In this document: piece by piece, positions 33,993 to 45,241 of the stretch
Position numbering within the stretch: the first letter of the stretch is position 1
Layout: each line of letters opens with the position of its first letter
Made by a program: the position numbers and the translations under genes
Assembly (NCBI GenBank): GCA_002633025.1
Contig: NMRB01000179.1
Coordinates: forward strand, 30,390 to 94,389
Length of the DNA: 64,000 nt
DNA from: Notospermus geniculatus
Lineage: Eukaryota > Nemertea > Pilidiophora > Heteronemertea > Lineidae
Direction of reading: 5' to 3'
Notes under the pieces: generated by a model
What the model saw: the letters and a program-made list of their open reading frames with translations, nothing else
What the model was told of the DNA's origin: nothing
Databases searched by the model: none

Positions 33993-36900
33993 TTACCTGA
34001 AACAAATGAAGATATTCTTCAACCTTTCCTTGACGTCATTCCTGTACTTCTTGCCACCTCCCATGCAGTAAAGGTAAAAGTTGATTCCATAATTTATTAT
34101 CCATATCTGAGAAAGAATGAAGTGTTGACTGAAAAATCGTAGTTGCCAGTATTCGGAGTGCATGTTGTAATGAACCTTAATCTCTTCAACCCCCATTATG
34201 ACGTCATACAGTCTGTAAGGTATTGACGTCACAACGTAAGCGATGCTGACAAGAATCAACATTCTGGTCAAATAATTAGTTTCTTTTTCCTTAGTTTTTC
34301 TACCATCCTCGCTGACGCCCATGTTAAGCCTTTCTTTGGATGCTGTGTGTAACGTTATGATGATCCAGACATTGCAAAACACGATGATAACGAAAGGCAA
34401 GACTGTTCCAATGGCGAGTTGCGCCGAATTTCCTAGAGCTTCCAAAGCAGGGTCGCCAACTGACATGCGCAGAAAGCTAAAACCTGTCATAGAGGATCTC
34501 GTTAACTGTGAAATTTCGTTGTGGTATGGCAACAATAATTCCAGGGTTTGGGGGTACATTGTAGTGAAGATAGGCTGGAAATTTTTACGGCATTTCTCTG
34601 TAGACCGGTCCCCTGCCTTCGAAACCCTCCGCTATACGTATTGCGGAGCATCACGAGGGAAGGGGACCAGTCTATATTTCCATGCAGCGCTGTATGGGCG
34701 TAGTAATACAATTAGCTCACGTCTCAGGAAGACGAGGTAGTGAACGTGGTCGCACTTACTTAGAACTTTTGACATACATGTATTGCATTCACTTAAGCGG
34801 GTGATCCCCTGTCCACGACTGTTTGAAGCTAGTGCTTCGTGTACATGTCTATCTCGTAAGCATTGATGGCCATATATGGCAAACGTTGTGGTTAGTTTGC
34901 GGTTTGCGGTCAAAAACTGCGAGCACTGAGCTAGAAGTACACAAACAAGTATTCTCCCCGCAGATTGAACCTTGATTAGGTAAGAAGTAACGCTAATAAG
35001 TTATAGAATCATTTTTTGGGTCCGTCGAGAATAAACGGTGATTTTGACTTAAAACCTGTTTTCAATAGAAATTCATTCCTGTTTTGGCATTGTTCGCCCT
35101 TTATAATTTGTGTGAATGGGAGGTACGTTGTATTGTATTTCATTGTGCAGGTGTACTCGACACTGGAAGCGTTCATTAGAAATGTTGGCAAAGAGATTCT
35201 TCATGAAACAATCGGCATTAACTTAGTGAGATATCCCTATACTAAGTTATAGAATGATTTTTTAAGATAGTACTTTACAGCGAAAAACAACGGCATATGA
35301 AACTTTGATGTGGGCGTAGACATGGATTTACGGCCTATTGTAAGTTCATGCTAAATAGGTATAAAGAGGAAGGGCCTAGCGCCTTATTTCCAGTTGTCAC
35401 CGCTTGGTGTCAGCAGCGCATGGGACCTCACAGCTCATTAAATTTGAGAATAATATCCACTTCAAACAGCCGTGTGTCGCGATTCTGGCTTGAAACGGGG
35501 TTGCGTTCCCTTGCGGTTACCTTATAAGGATTTCCGATTGCCATATAAGTAACCGCAAGGGAACGCAACCCCGTCTCAAGCCGAAATCGCAACAGTGGAT
35601 CACCCGCTTAATTAAAATTATATCTGTGTTAAAAAGAATATTTGAGGGTACACATGTATTTCCGCAGTTATTACTCCATATACATGTAATAAGTAGTCTC
35701 CAGCTGATACACAGAAAGAAAAAACGATCTCATCTCGAGATAAAATGAATCTCCAACTCTTGTCCCTAAAATGAGTTTCTTTTGCAACTCGAATAGACAT
35801 AACTGGGTCTCCACTTGAGATGACATTGTCTCCAACTGGTTAAAATGATTCTTAGCTGTCTCCACCGGATTGTCTGTTGTCTCGAATCAAATAAACAAGT
35901 GATGTCGCCATATATAAAAAAACGTTTCACACCCAGTGGGTTTCGAACCCAGGACCCTCTGATCGCAAGTCGGACACCAGAACCACCACACCACAGAGCT
36001 CCTCATGAGCAGATTTTGGTTCCCCTCGGTTTCTTTCCAATTTTCTCCAGCTGATGCCCTGTCCCATCGACTGGAGAACTGAGAAAACTCAAAATGAGTA
36101 GACTTTGTCTCCACTTCAGAATGAGACTCCAGTTGAAGTTATCTCCAGTCGATGCAAGAAAACTGGTAAAGCCTTAGAAAACTGGTACTCATTTCTGTGT
36201 TCGAGTAGCAAAGAAACTCATTTTTATTAGGGACAAAATAGCAGGCTAGAGACTCATTTTAACTCGAGCTGAGATCGATTTTTTTTTCTGTGTAGGGCCA
36301 TTAGGGGTTCGTGACTATTTGTAAATGCACTATGATTGTGGCGTATGGGTGTATTTCCCAATGAACCAATGGGACTACCGGTAATTATAATACATGTACA
36401 GTGCAATACACATGTAGATAAATTCAGATGACCTCTCTCGCTCACATGTACGGCCATCATGGCCTACCATGTGTCTGTACTACCTCAAACTTCGTACGCA
36501 CAAACTCATGGAGAACTTCGCAGGATTTCTGTTTCTCTCGCACCTCGAGTTGCCGTGCACCAATCAGGACACTTGTTAGCCAGCCTCGCTCCCAGGTTGG
36601 CAACAAGCCAATTAAACCAACCGCTGTACATTTTGTGGTTGGAAAGCATTAATTCTCCAGGCATCCCATCAATTGCGATTTACCCACTACTCACTACTCA
36701 CATGAACTATGCTGTTGAACAAAAATAACGAAAATTTTCTAAAGCAGAGAAGGCAGGTGTACAGAAAGACTGACGTGGTATTTAGAAATGTGCAGGTTTA
36801 TTGCAAATGTTAACGATCTATAATGAAAAACGAAAACTAACAGCGGGAGTCAGTCCACAAACAGGAACATCCGGATGGAAACAGCTCACCACGGCGAAGT

Positions 36901-39238
36901 TCGTCAAGGGCCGTTGTGTGAGCGTAGTCGGAGGGCGGAGCGATGTCACAACCCTGATGATGTAGGGCATCCGAGTAAGAGTTATCATCCAAGCCTTGCC
37001 TTTGCAATATATTGACTGTCCGGCAACTTTCTTTAAATTTCCTTGTAAAATGACTGCAAAAAATGTGTGTGGAAACCCTGGATGTGCGCAGATCATGGTA
37101 TGGGATTGTGTCCAACTTGCTTTTCTTACCTGTCTCTTCATCTTGTACGTTATCGAACGTAAAGAATATGTAGAGGTTGAGACCGAGGATCAAAATGGCG
37201 GTCGTTGTCATGGTGACGCAGGCCCGTCGTGTTGTGCAGAGTCTGGGAGCAACCATCGGGAATCTGACCACAATCAGTCGATCAATCGTCATCTCGGCAA
37301 GAAAAAATCCGGACACGATCCCAAAGCCATAGGCCTGGTAAACCATCAGCCTGAAGTAGGACGGTCATTGAATACAGCGTCGTATACAATCATAAAACCA
37401 CACGAGTGGGATTTCCGAGGTAGCAGAACACACGAGTGGTGATCTTTTGCCAGGAACCCCCGAGACCGAAGGTCGAGGGGGTTCCGGGCAAAAGATCATC
37501 ACGAGTGTGTTCTGCTTCCTCGGAAATCTCACGAGTGTGGTTTTATATTTATCATATACCACAAGAAGCGCAAAAAATGACAAAAATACCCCACCGATGC
37601 CACTTGTATCACCGCATGCATATCCGCCATGTCAGAGCACTGTTGTTTTTGTATTAATGCGCGAATGTTGATGGAGTGAGCCCAGCGGAGTGAGACGGCC
37701 GCGTCTTTCCAGTAAGTGAGCCAAAAGGCCTCGCAAAGCCCCTTAAATCAAAGCTTATTAGTTAACAGAAGGCGTATCATATCAGTGGGATGATACGGAA
37801 CGCGTATCACACCCCGGATCATGATGGTGGTCGGAGCGGACATCCCCCTTCGATTTCAGGCGATTTGTAGCATATTAGTCGAACAGTTCTTGTATTATTG
37901 AACATGAAATGTGATTTTAGGACGGCCAGCATTCGTCCACGTCGATTTCGTTAGTTTTTGTGCGGTGTTTTTGACGAAAAATGCTGCAGTTCCAGGCGGT
38001 ACCGCGGAACATACTGTATTCGGGTATATGATAAATTTCGTTTAGCCCCTGTATACAGAGATGACTACGACGTCCATACAAAACTAATGTTCGTCATTGG
38101 TGTCAAAGTACGGGGCGGGCGGGGGTTACCTGAGGAACTGCCAATAATGATGCCTTATGCGAGGGGCCGGTAAGTAGCTGTGTCTTTCACCTTAGAAACC
38201 TGTTATTATTTCATGCCAATAATGATAAGGTGATAATCGATCGATTAGTGAACGAAGTCATATCGTTGAACTTTAAGAGAACGGTTTTGGAGGCGATGCT
38301 TAAGCAAAGTGTTAAAAATAAAATTTGAACAAGGCTGCACCTTGCCTACCTACACATACTTTTAAAGTCCTGCTTGCACCACAAAAATAAATTCTCACTA
38401 TTTTTGAGCTTTGTACAGCATTCAGACAGAACTACATTTTGCTGTTTGTTCCATGAAATTATGTTAATTAGTAAGCGAGATATCAAGGATTTTGTCAGTC
38501 AAAATCATTGGGCTAAAAACCGTACTGTGAAGGACTTCAGCAATGTAAATATGCTAATTTATTCGTGACGTATTACTAGGGAAAACTTCATTCGAATTTG
38601 ACCCACCCAGAGTACGCTGGACGCATATTTTCTGCACGATAAGTGCATTTTGTTGAATTTCCTATCGCATTCATTGCTTAGTTTGTTCACTAGGCCGCTC
38701 TAATCAGGGAAATGACATGTCCATTATGCAAATTCGCTAGTGTGACATCACTTAATGAGGCAGTCTCGGACCATTCTGATTTTAGTTGGGTCGTTCACAA
38801 AATCAATCATAACTTTCTTACCACTTGGAATTATTTCACGAAATAAAAAGCTTTTTCACTGTAATTCTGTGCCAAATCATTACACAAGCTGCAAAAAATG
38901 GTCCATGTAGGACTTTAAATTGCCAATACTTACTGCAGTACAAAATCGGTTAGTTCTTCCTTACTGTAGAAAAATAAAGTTAAAGACCAAATATATTCGA
39001 TGAGGACACTCGAATCAGCCATGGCGAGGCCTGTCATATAGCTACACGTTGAAATTCGCCGGTTGTCTTTCTGAAGTGTGATGCTGATTGAGAGCAAATT
39101 CCCGATTAAACCTATCACCGTGATCGGTATCCATACGTATTTCGTCGTGATGAGATAAACCAGGCGCAGGATGATCACCGTTTGGTCCACGGAGGTGTCG
39201 ATCGGTGAAGTAGAAGTGTCGTGCGGTTCAGCTATCAT
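33993..39238 (-). CDS. Class A (rhodopsin-like) orphan GPCR, three exons, minus-strand copy
   Basis: Exons: 38934-39238, 37130-37350, 33993-34483. Junctions are CA|GTAAGT...CAG|G and ACAG|GTAAGA...ACAG|GT, phases agree, and the product is 338 residues. Seven helices can be placed: TM1 with GLIGN, TM2 with GLAMAD, TM3 with IDRLIVV (DRY position), TM4, TM5 with VLPF, TM6 with TSIPYR, TM7 with INYGINFYLYC (NPxxY position). No Cys is visible at the top of TM3 or in the short second extracellular loop, TM4 lacks the usual Trp, and TM7 lacks the NPxxY proline. Start chosen at ATG 39238 because it aligns with the plus-strand copy; an upstream in-frame extension begins only with TTG. Ligand unknown. 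Exon sizes 305 and 221 nt are identical in the paralogues. Confidence 0.85.
34601..34674. repeat. Very short element with TAGACYGGTCCCCT ends
   Basis: 74 bp with ends TAGACCGGTCCCCTGCCTTCG-like and GGGGACCAGTCTA, apparently a minimal relative of the 250-bp family. It lies in GPCR intron 2, about 120 bases before exon 3. No clean target duplication. Confidence 0.55.
35477..35594. repeat. Near-perfect hairpin element
   Basis: The arms 'GGGGTTGCGTTCCCTTGCGG' and complement are separated by about 30 bases. It lies within GPCR intron 2. Confidence 0.65.
35931..36000 (-). repeat. tRNA-derived SINE-like sequence
   Basis: On the minus strand it reads GAGCTCTGTGGTGTGGTGGT (A-box-like) and, about 40 bases later, GGGTTCGAAACCC, which matches the pol III B box. 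The acceptor stem does not pair, so a functional tRNA is unlikely. It lies in GPCR intron 2. Confidence 0.5.
37394..37550. repeat. Palindromic element upstream of GPCR exon 2
   Basis: Ends AAAACCACACGAGTGGGATT / complement, with inner arms around GATCTTTTGCC / GGCAAAAGATC. It lies about 45 bases from the exon 2 acceptor in intron 1 of the minus-strand GPCR. Confidence 0.65.
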
Positions 39239-39488
39239 CGTTAGGTTCGCTTCCAAGACCAAATTGATATGGGCCGGGAACAGAACACGTCATCCCCTAG
39301 CAAGCATCAAGTTGTATTGCCACGCAGTCAATAACGCTGAAAGGGTAAATGTCGTCCTGGGTATATACAAAGATTACCCAGGATCTCAATCTTCACTAAA
39401 ACAATACCCTGGGTGTAGTTTCGGTAGCCCAACATCACCCAGCGTCGTAGTATGACAACTGGATTCGAGGTTGTCTCGCCCGTGGTCA
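38082..39488. repeat. Tandem duplication around GPCR first exon, unit 1
   Basis: Repeated in direct orientation at 39490-40886 with few differences. Each unit contains an entire first coding exon, its donor site and the presumed promoter side. Confidence 0.85.
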
Positions 39489-39489
39489 T

Positions 39490-40886
39490 AAACTAATGTT
39501 CGTCATTGGTGTCAAAGTACGGGGCGGGCGGGGGTTACCTGAGGAACTGCCAATAATGATGCCTTATGCGAGGGGCCGGTAGGTAGCTGTGTCTTTCACC
39601 TTAGAAACCTGTTATTATTTCATGCCAATAATGATAAGGTGATAATCGATTAGTGAACGAAGTCATATCGTTGAACTTTAAGAGAACGGTTTTGGAGGCG
39701 ATGCTTAAGCAAAGTGTTAAAAATAAAATTTGAACAAGGCTGCACCTTGCCTACCTACACATACTTTTAAAGTCCTACTTGCACCACAAAAATAAATTCT
39801 CACTCTTTTTCAGCTTTGTACAGCATTCAGACAGAACTACATTTTGCTGTTTGTTTCATGAAATTATGTTTTAATTAGTAAGCGAGATATCAAGGATTTT
39901 GTCAGTCAAAATCATTGGGCTAAAAACCGTACTGTGAAGGACTTCAGCAATGTAAATATGCTAATTTATTCGTGACGTATTACTAGGGAAAACCTATTCG
40001 AATTTGACCCACCCAGAGTACGCTGGACGCATATTTTCTGCACGATAAGTGCATTTTGTTGAATTTCCTATCGCATTCATTGCTTAGTTTGTTCACTAGG
40101 CCGCTCTAATCAGGGAAATGACATGTCCATTATGCAAATTCCCTAGTGTGACATCACTTAATGAGGCAGTCTCGGACCATTCTGATTTTAGTTGGGTCGT
40201 TCACAAAATCAATCATAACTTTCTTACCACTTGGAATTATTTCACGAAATAAAAAGCTTTTTCACTAATTCTGTGCCAAATCATTACACAAGCTACAAAA
40301 AATGGTCCATGTAGGACTCTAAATTGCCAATACTTACTGCAGTACAAAATCGGTCAGTTCTTCCTTACTGTAGAAAAATAATGTTAAAGACCAAATATAT
40401 TCGATGAGGACACTCGAATCAGCCATGGCAAGGCCTGTCATATAGCTACACGTTGAAATTCGCCGGTTGTCTTTCTGGAGTGTGATGCTGATTGAGAGCA
40501 AATTCCCGATTAAACCTATCACCGTGACCGGTATCCATACGTATTTCGTCGTGATGAGATAAACCAGGCGCAGGATGATCACCGTTTGGTCCACGGAGGT
40601 GTCGATCGGTGAAGTAGAAGTGTCGTGCGGTTCAGCTGTCATCGTTAGGTTCGCTGCCAAGACCGAATTGATATGGGCCGGGAACAGAACACGTCATCCC
40701 CTAGCAAGCATCAAGTGCCACGCAGTCAATAACGCTGAAAGGGTAAATGTCGTCCTGGGTATATACAAAGATTACCCAGGATCTCAATCTTCACTAAAAC
40801 AATACCCTGGGTGTAGTTTCGGTAGCCCAACATCACCCAGCGTCGTAGTATGAGAACTGGATTCGAGGTTGTCTCGCCCGTGGTCA
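39490..40886. repeat. Tandem duplication around GPCR first exon, unit 2
   Basis: Second unit of the 1.4-kb direct duplication. Part of its promoter-side sequence (the 'CTGGGTGTAGTTTCGG' block) occurs once more in inverted orientation at about 41000-41110. Confidence 0.85.
40338..40642 (-). CDS. Duplicate first exon of the minus-strand GPCR (alternative exon 1)
   Basis: 305 nt, same length, donor (GTAAGTA) and phase as the exon at 38934-39238. It encodes MTAEPHDTSTSP... through TM1 (VIGLIGN) and TM2 (GLAMAD), differing by only a few residues. No second copy of exons 2 and 3 lies between the two first exons. It could therefore act as an alternative promoter/first exon spliced to 37350, or be a dead fragment. 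Unlike the 55.7-kb copy, its reading frame is undamaged. Confidence 0.7.
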
Positions 40887-41315
40887 CGTGACAGGCTGAA
40901 GAATGTCATGAATAGCTACACTCAACAAGTACCGCGGCGCGAGACCGCGAAATTCCACGGGATATCTAAATAGGACTCGTTCCTAGGCACTGATTGCGGA
41001 TGCTGGGTGATGTTCGGCTGCCGAAACTACACCCAGGGTATTGGTTTAGTGAACGCTGAGATCCTGGGGTAACTATATACCCAGGACGACATTTACCCTT
41101 TCAGCGTCAATAACAGACTGAAGGATGTGAAAGCAAGAAAATCGGCATGATGGTGTTGTTGGTAGACAATTCCTTTTGAAGTTCGGAGCTGATGGAGGTA
41201 TATGCCTTGGTGTTTGTTGGTGCTGGTCAAAAAAACTACAACTTGGGCGATATTTGACTGGGGATGTCGTCAGTAATGTCAGTGTTGGCTCAGAGTGACT
41301 AAAGCTAGGCGCACA

Positions 41316-41459
41316 TGTGCGGCAAATCTCGATGCGGTAGGGGTGTTTTTAAAGTTGACTGAGCCAACGCTGTCGACTCGTCATATATCCGGGTCAGTCG
41401 ACTTTAAAAACACCCCTGCCGCATCAAGATTTGCCGCACATGTGCGCCTAGCTTTAGAT
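41316..41459. repeat. Palindromic TIR element (TAAAGCTAGGCGCACATGTG)
   Basis: The ends are complementary over about 50 bases. The ends resemble those of the element at 28277-28690 (AGCTAAGCGCACATGT). Confidence 0.7.
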
Positions 41460-41843
41460 TAGTTTTTCGTACGATCAGCAGTCTCCGGACCCTCAATAAA
41501 ACAAAACTCACTTTGAGTCGTGTACGGCTCTTTGAAAACATGGCTGTGACACTGGCATACAGGAGCAAATAGACTGGCAGCTATTTGATCGTTTAACTAC
41601 AAAGCGACCATTTTTGCATCAGTGATGATTGCAGATGAAGGTGTTCAAATTGGGGCGATTACCTCTATGCCTCAAGCAATGCAGTTTTGCTGCTAAGGGT
41701 TATCACTTAGTGTTTAGGCCTATTCATTGGGATTGAAAGGGGTTAATACCAGATGATAGACGGCCTACAATGCTTGGTGAATTGAGATGGATATCGTATT
41801 AGACCCACTGGGCGGGAATGCCTGAAGGCCAGGGCCGACCGCA

Positions 41844-41965
41844 CAGAAAGTCCAATAGTGCTTTCGGTGCCTATCGACGGTTTAGTTAATGGGAAAATGC
41901 GTTGTAACTAACTGCCGATAGGCGCCGGTATAGCACTATCGGACTTTCTGTGCGGTCGGCCCTGA
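41844..41965. repeat. Palindromic TIR element (AGGGCCGACCGCACAGAAAG)
   Basis: The ends are complementary over about 50 bases with a short centre. It encodes nothing. Confidence 0.7.
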
Positions 41966-42183
41966 TCGCCAACATAAAACAGTGAAGACACGAAAAAACA
42001 CTAATTCGTCTTTTTCAATATTTCTGTTTCATCATTTGTTTACAATGAAAACGAATGCTTGGGCAGTTTCCAACTTTTTCACCAATGTTTGAAAGGTATA
42101 AATCAGACGAATATCATTTTTCGCATCCGGACACAGCATCATCGGAGGAAGATGTGGAAATCTGCGAACTTTCGGAGTTACCA

Positions 42184-42329
42184 TTAACTGAAGTCGACTG
42201 TGGCACCCTCGAAATCGGACATTTCGATGGTCTTTTCGCCACCACGGCGGGAACCACGGCCAGAGGCTCCTCCTTTGGAGCCTTTGCCGCCTTTGGAGCG
42301 GCTGGCGCGTATCTCTCGGTAAAGGTGCT
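42184..42329 (-). CDS. Candidate terminal exon, Gly/Lys/Arg-rich tail (unassigned)
   Basis: A strong acceptor (TTTCTTTTCCCCCCAG) precedes 146 nt reading HLYREIRASRSKGGKGSKGG then GASGRGSRRGGEKTIEMSDF and a stop, with C/T-biased third positions. The plus strand is also open here (42055-42369) and has a possible donor, so the strand choice is not certain. No family recognised. Confidence 0.3.
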
Positions 42330-42639
42330 CTGGGGGGAAAAGAAATGCCTCTGTATCTTTAATGGTTAGTGATAAAACCCGGAACGAAACAAAACGAACT
42401 GAAATCATCGAAATGGGCATGATTTGCATCGATTTATTTTCGTTTTATTGTCTTACTGTGATACTACCGATATTTAAGTGGTTAATGTAGAACCTACTCC
42501 GAAATTGACGCTTGCTTTATGCACTGTTACAAAAGGTTCGCGTTTTATAAAACCTGTTGTTGTTTTTTATAAAAAAATGTGTATTTTATGGACATGGTCG
42601 ATGACAGTTTCACGATTCTCGTTACCTATCGAAAATTTT

Positions 42640-43255
42640 ATAATTGTGTTGAAAATAGCTCTGTTATCCTCAGAAATGGAATTCAAAGCATCAAGTTGAC
42701 AGGTTCATGTACCCCTTCACCACAAAAAAGTTGAAGCTCCAGCCTATTACGTAAAGCCAAATTTCAGGCAGTGAGAGACATCTGGTGGCCACACATGAAG
42801 TGTATCCCTCAGTAAGTTCACCGTTCGCAGTTAAACCTTTATGGTTGATTCCTTTATGGTATCACTGATTGTTAACTTTATTTGTCGTAGATACTCTCAT
42901 AATATTAATGTATGCATGTATCTCTAAATTTCAAATTGTGTTCGTCATATACCACCGTCAGAGATTTAGGCCTAGTGCACCTTCTGGATGCCTTGGGCGA
43001 CATGTGGTTTTCAATCACGTTATGCATCATTCCATAAAGTAATCAACCATAAAGGTTTAACTGCGAACGATGAGCTTACTGAGGGATACACTTCATGTGC
43101 TGCCACCAGATGTCTCTCATTGCCTGAATTTCGGCTTTACGTAATAGGCACGAGCTTCAACTTTTTTTTGTGGTGAAGGGGTACATGAATAGGTCAACTT
43201 GATGCCTTGAATTCCATTTCTGAGGATAACAGAGCTATTTTCAGCACAATTAGTG
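42640..43255. repeat. Foldback element, arms about 215 bp
   Basis: 42640-42855 and 43033-43255 are close reverse complements ('GAAAATAGCTCTGTTATCCT' / complement at the outer end, 'AACCTTTATGGTTGATT' at the inner end). A piece of the inner arm recurs near 43500. Confidence 0.75.
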
Positions 43256-43680
43256 TTCCATGTGCAAATGCACGTTAGCCTATTCAAATGTACAGGGATG
43301 ACCCTGCGCTTACATCGTTCGTGGGGTTCTCATTAATTCAGTCCTTTTGTATCATAAGATCTGCTTATTGGAATTCAACAAAATTTGCAGAAAGCATGCA
43401 AAAGGGTCTTGCCTGTCATATGGAAGAATCAGAATGCAAATCTGTTCAGGTTTAAAGGGATACTGTCCACATTTATAAAATGCTAAATTTGTAAGTTGAA
43501 CCTTTATGGTTGATTCCTTTATGATCATTCTGAATAAAGGCCGGACTTGAGGCGCTGCTCCACGTGACAGTTTTCTGTCGAAAATTTGCTGTGAGATAGT
43601 AACTGTCCAAGACTATCCCGTGGAAGTTGTTCAGCTAGTGACTGTATGACAGCTAATTGCGGGAAGGTTTGCCGTGTCTC

Positions 43681-44224
43681 NNNNNNNNNNNNNNNNNNNN
43701 NNNNNNNNNNNNNNNNNNNNNNNNNNNNNNNNNNNNNNNNNNNNNNNNNNNNNNNNNNNNNNNNNNNNNNNNNNNNNNNNNNNNNNNNNNNNNNNNNNNN
43801 NNNNNNNNNNNNNNNNNNNNNNNNNNNNNNNNNNNNNNNNNNNNNNNNNNNNNNNNNNNNNNNNNNNNNNNNNNNNNNNNNNNNNNNNNNNNNNNNNNNN
43901 NNNNNNNNNNNNNNNNNNNNNNNNNNNNNNNNNNNNNNNNNNNNNNNNNNNNNNNNNNNNNNNNNNNNNNNNNNNNNNNNNNNNNNNNNNNNNNNNNNNN
44001 NNNNNNNNNNNNNNNNNNNNNNNNNNNNNNNNNNNNNNNNNNNNNNNNNNNNNNNNNNNNNNNNNNNNNNNNNNNNNNNNNNNNNNNNNNNNNNNNNNNN
44101 NNNNNNNNNNNNNNNNNNNNNNNNNNNNNNNNNNNNNNNNNNNNNNNNNNNNNNNNNNNNNNNNNNNNNNNNNNNNNNNNNNNNNNNNNNNNNNNNNNNN
44201 NNNNNNNNNNNNNNNNNNNNNNNN
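43681..44224. other. Assembly gap (544 Ns)
   Basis: A run of N. All open frames crossing it are artefacts of the gap. Confidence 1.
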
Positions 44225-44287
44225 AAAAAAGCGTTGGAAGATGAAGGAAAAAAGTATAAAAAGGCACGCAGTAAAGAGTGAATAATA

Positions 44288-44370
44288 CCGGCAGGCAGAT
44301 TCGATCCAGGGCCCACCTGCAACATGCATAATCTGGACCAACGCTCTAACCACTACGCCACTGGGGCTAC
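44288..44370 (-). repeat. tRNA-derived SINE-like sequence
   Basis: On the minus strand: GTAGCCCCAGTGGCGTAGTG then GTTAGAGCG (A-box region) and GGATCGAATCT (B-box region), tRNA-like spacing. Stem pairing is poor, so a SINE head or tRNA relic is more likely than an active tRNA gene. Confidence 0.5.
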
Positions 44371-45100
44371 ACGCCCTGGCCTGGAATTTTTCTTTGGGTA
44401 ACTCGGAAAACCTGTCTACTGTATTATTTCCTCCTGAACGTTAAAGCGTGAAGTTAGACCTGGAATAAGTTTATTCCACCTTTATGCATCTGATTTATAT
44501 CTTTTATATCCTGGGGGAAAAAAATTCGCCGGCGGGAGATATAGCGAAACGACAAATTTGACCAATTCCACCCGAGCCGTGAACCAGCCCTAAACACGAT
44601 GTTCAGGATTCCTTCATGTTTCGTGTTTAGGGGAAACTGAACGAGATGTTTATAAGTTAAACAAGACATTTACAAGACATTTAGATTTACTGTTTTCTAA
44701 ATGCAGTGTTTAGGTCATCTGTTCATTTCTAATGGAAAACTAATCGCGTTTAGATGTTTAAAAAGTGTTGCATATTCCCGTTTAGTTTCGTGTTTAGACT
44801 TTAGATTTACAGGACAACAAATGATATATTTCGGCATTTTAGGCAACAAGACGTATGTTTCTAGGCAGATAGAACGCCTGTCCTGATGATATGTTCAGTT
44901 ATATTCACGTAATGTGTTAAGTTGTGTTTTGTTAAACACAAAACTAAACGCTAAACGCGTCACCTGGATTTACAGTGTAGGATATGATCGTGAAAATAGC
45001 AAACTTACCGATTTAGTGTGTTGAAAAATAGATGAATCAAGTTACTAATGAAGTAGTTTAACCTGATCTCGACACGTGAGGGTCCAGGAACTGAGCTCAC

Positions 45101-45241
45101 CACGATGCAAGGTATATTTTTATAGAATACCGCTTGAGGGAACAAAGGTACATCTGGATCGAGGGGTTCTATTGCTGCCATTGTAGGGTTCTCCAGAAAT
45201 TCCACCCATTTGGTTAAATAAAACAATGGTATTTGATGCAG
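45101..45241 (-). CDS. Candidate internal exon (unassigned)
   Basis: 141 nt between AAACCAG| and |GTGAGC, phase 0, encoding LHQIPLFYLTKWVEFLENPT followed by MAAIEPLDPDVPLFPQAVFY. It reads like globular protein but I do not recognise a family. It may belong with the candidate exons at 48.1-47.8 and 42.3 kb; that link is only positional. Confidence 0.3.

Noticed and set aside
35931-36000. Functional tRNA gene
   Set aside because: B box is good but acceptor and D stems do not pair and there is no T-run terminator at the right place.
39239-39262. Longer N terminus (with an NLT sequon) for the minus-strand GPCR
   Set aside because: The extension would have to begin at TTG; the first ATG (39238) aligns with the intact plus-strand copy.
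43525-44353. Frames of 195-266 codons across 43.7-44.2 kb
   Set aside because: They consist of unknown bases in the assembly gap.
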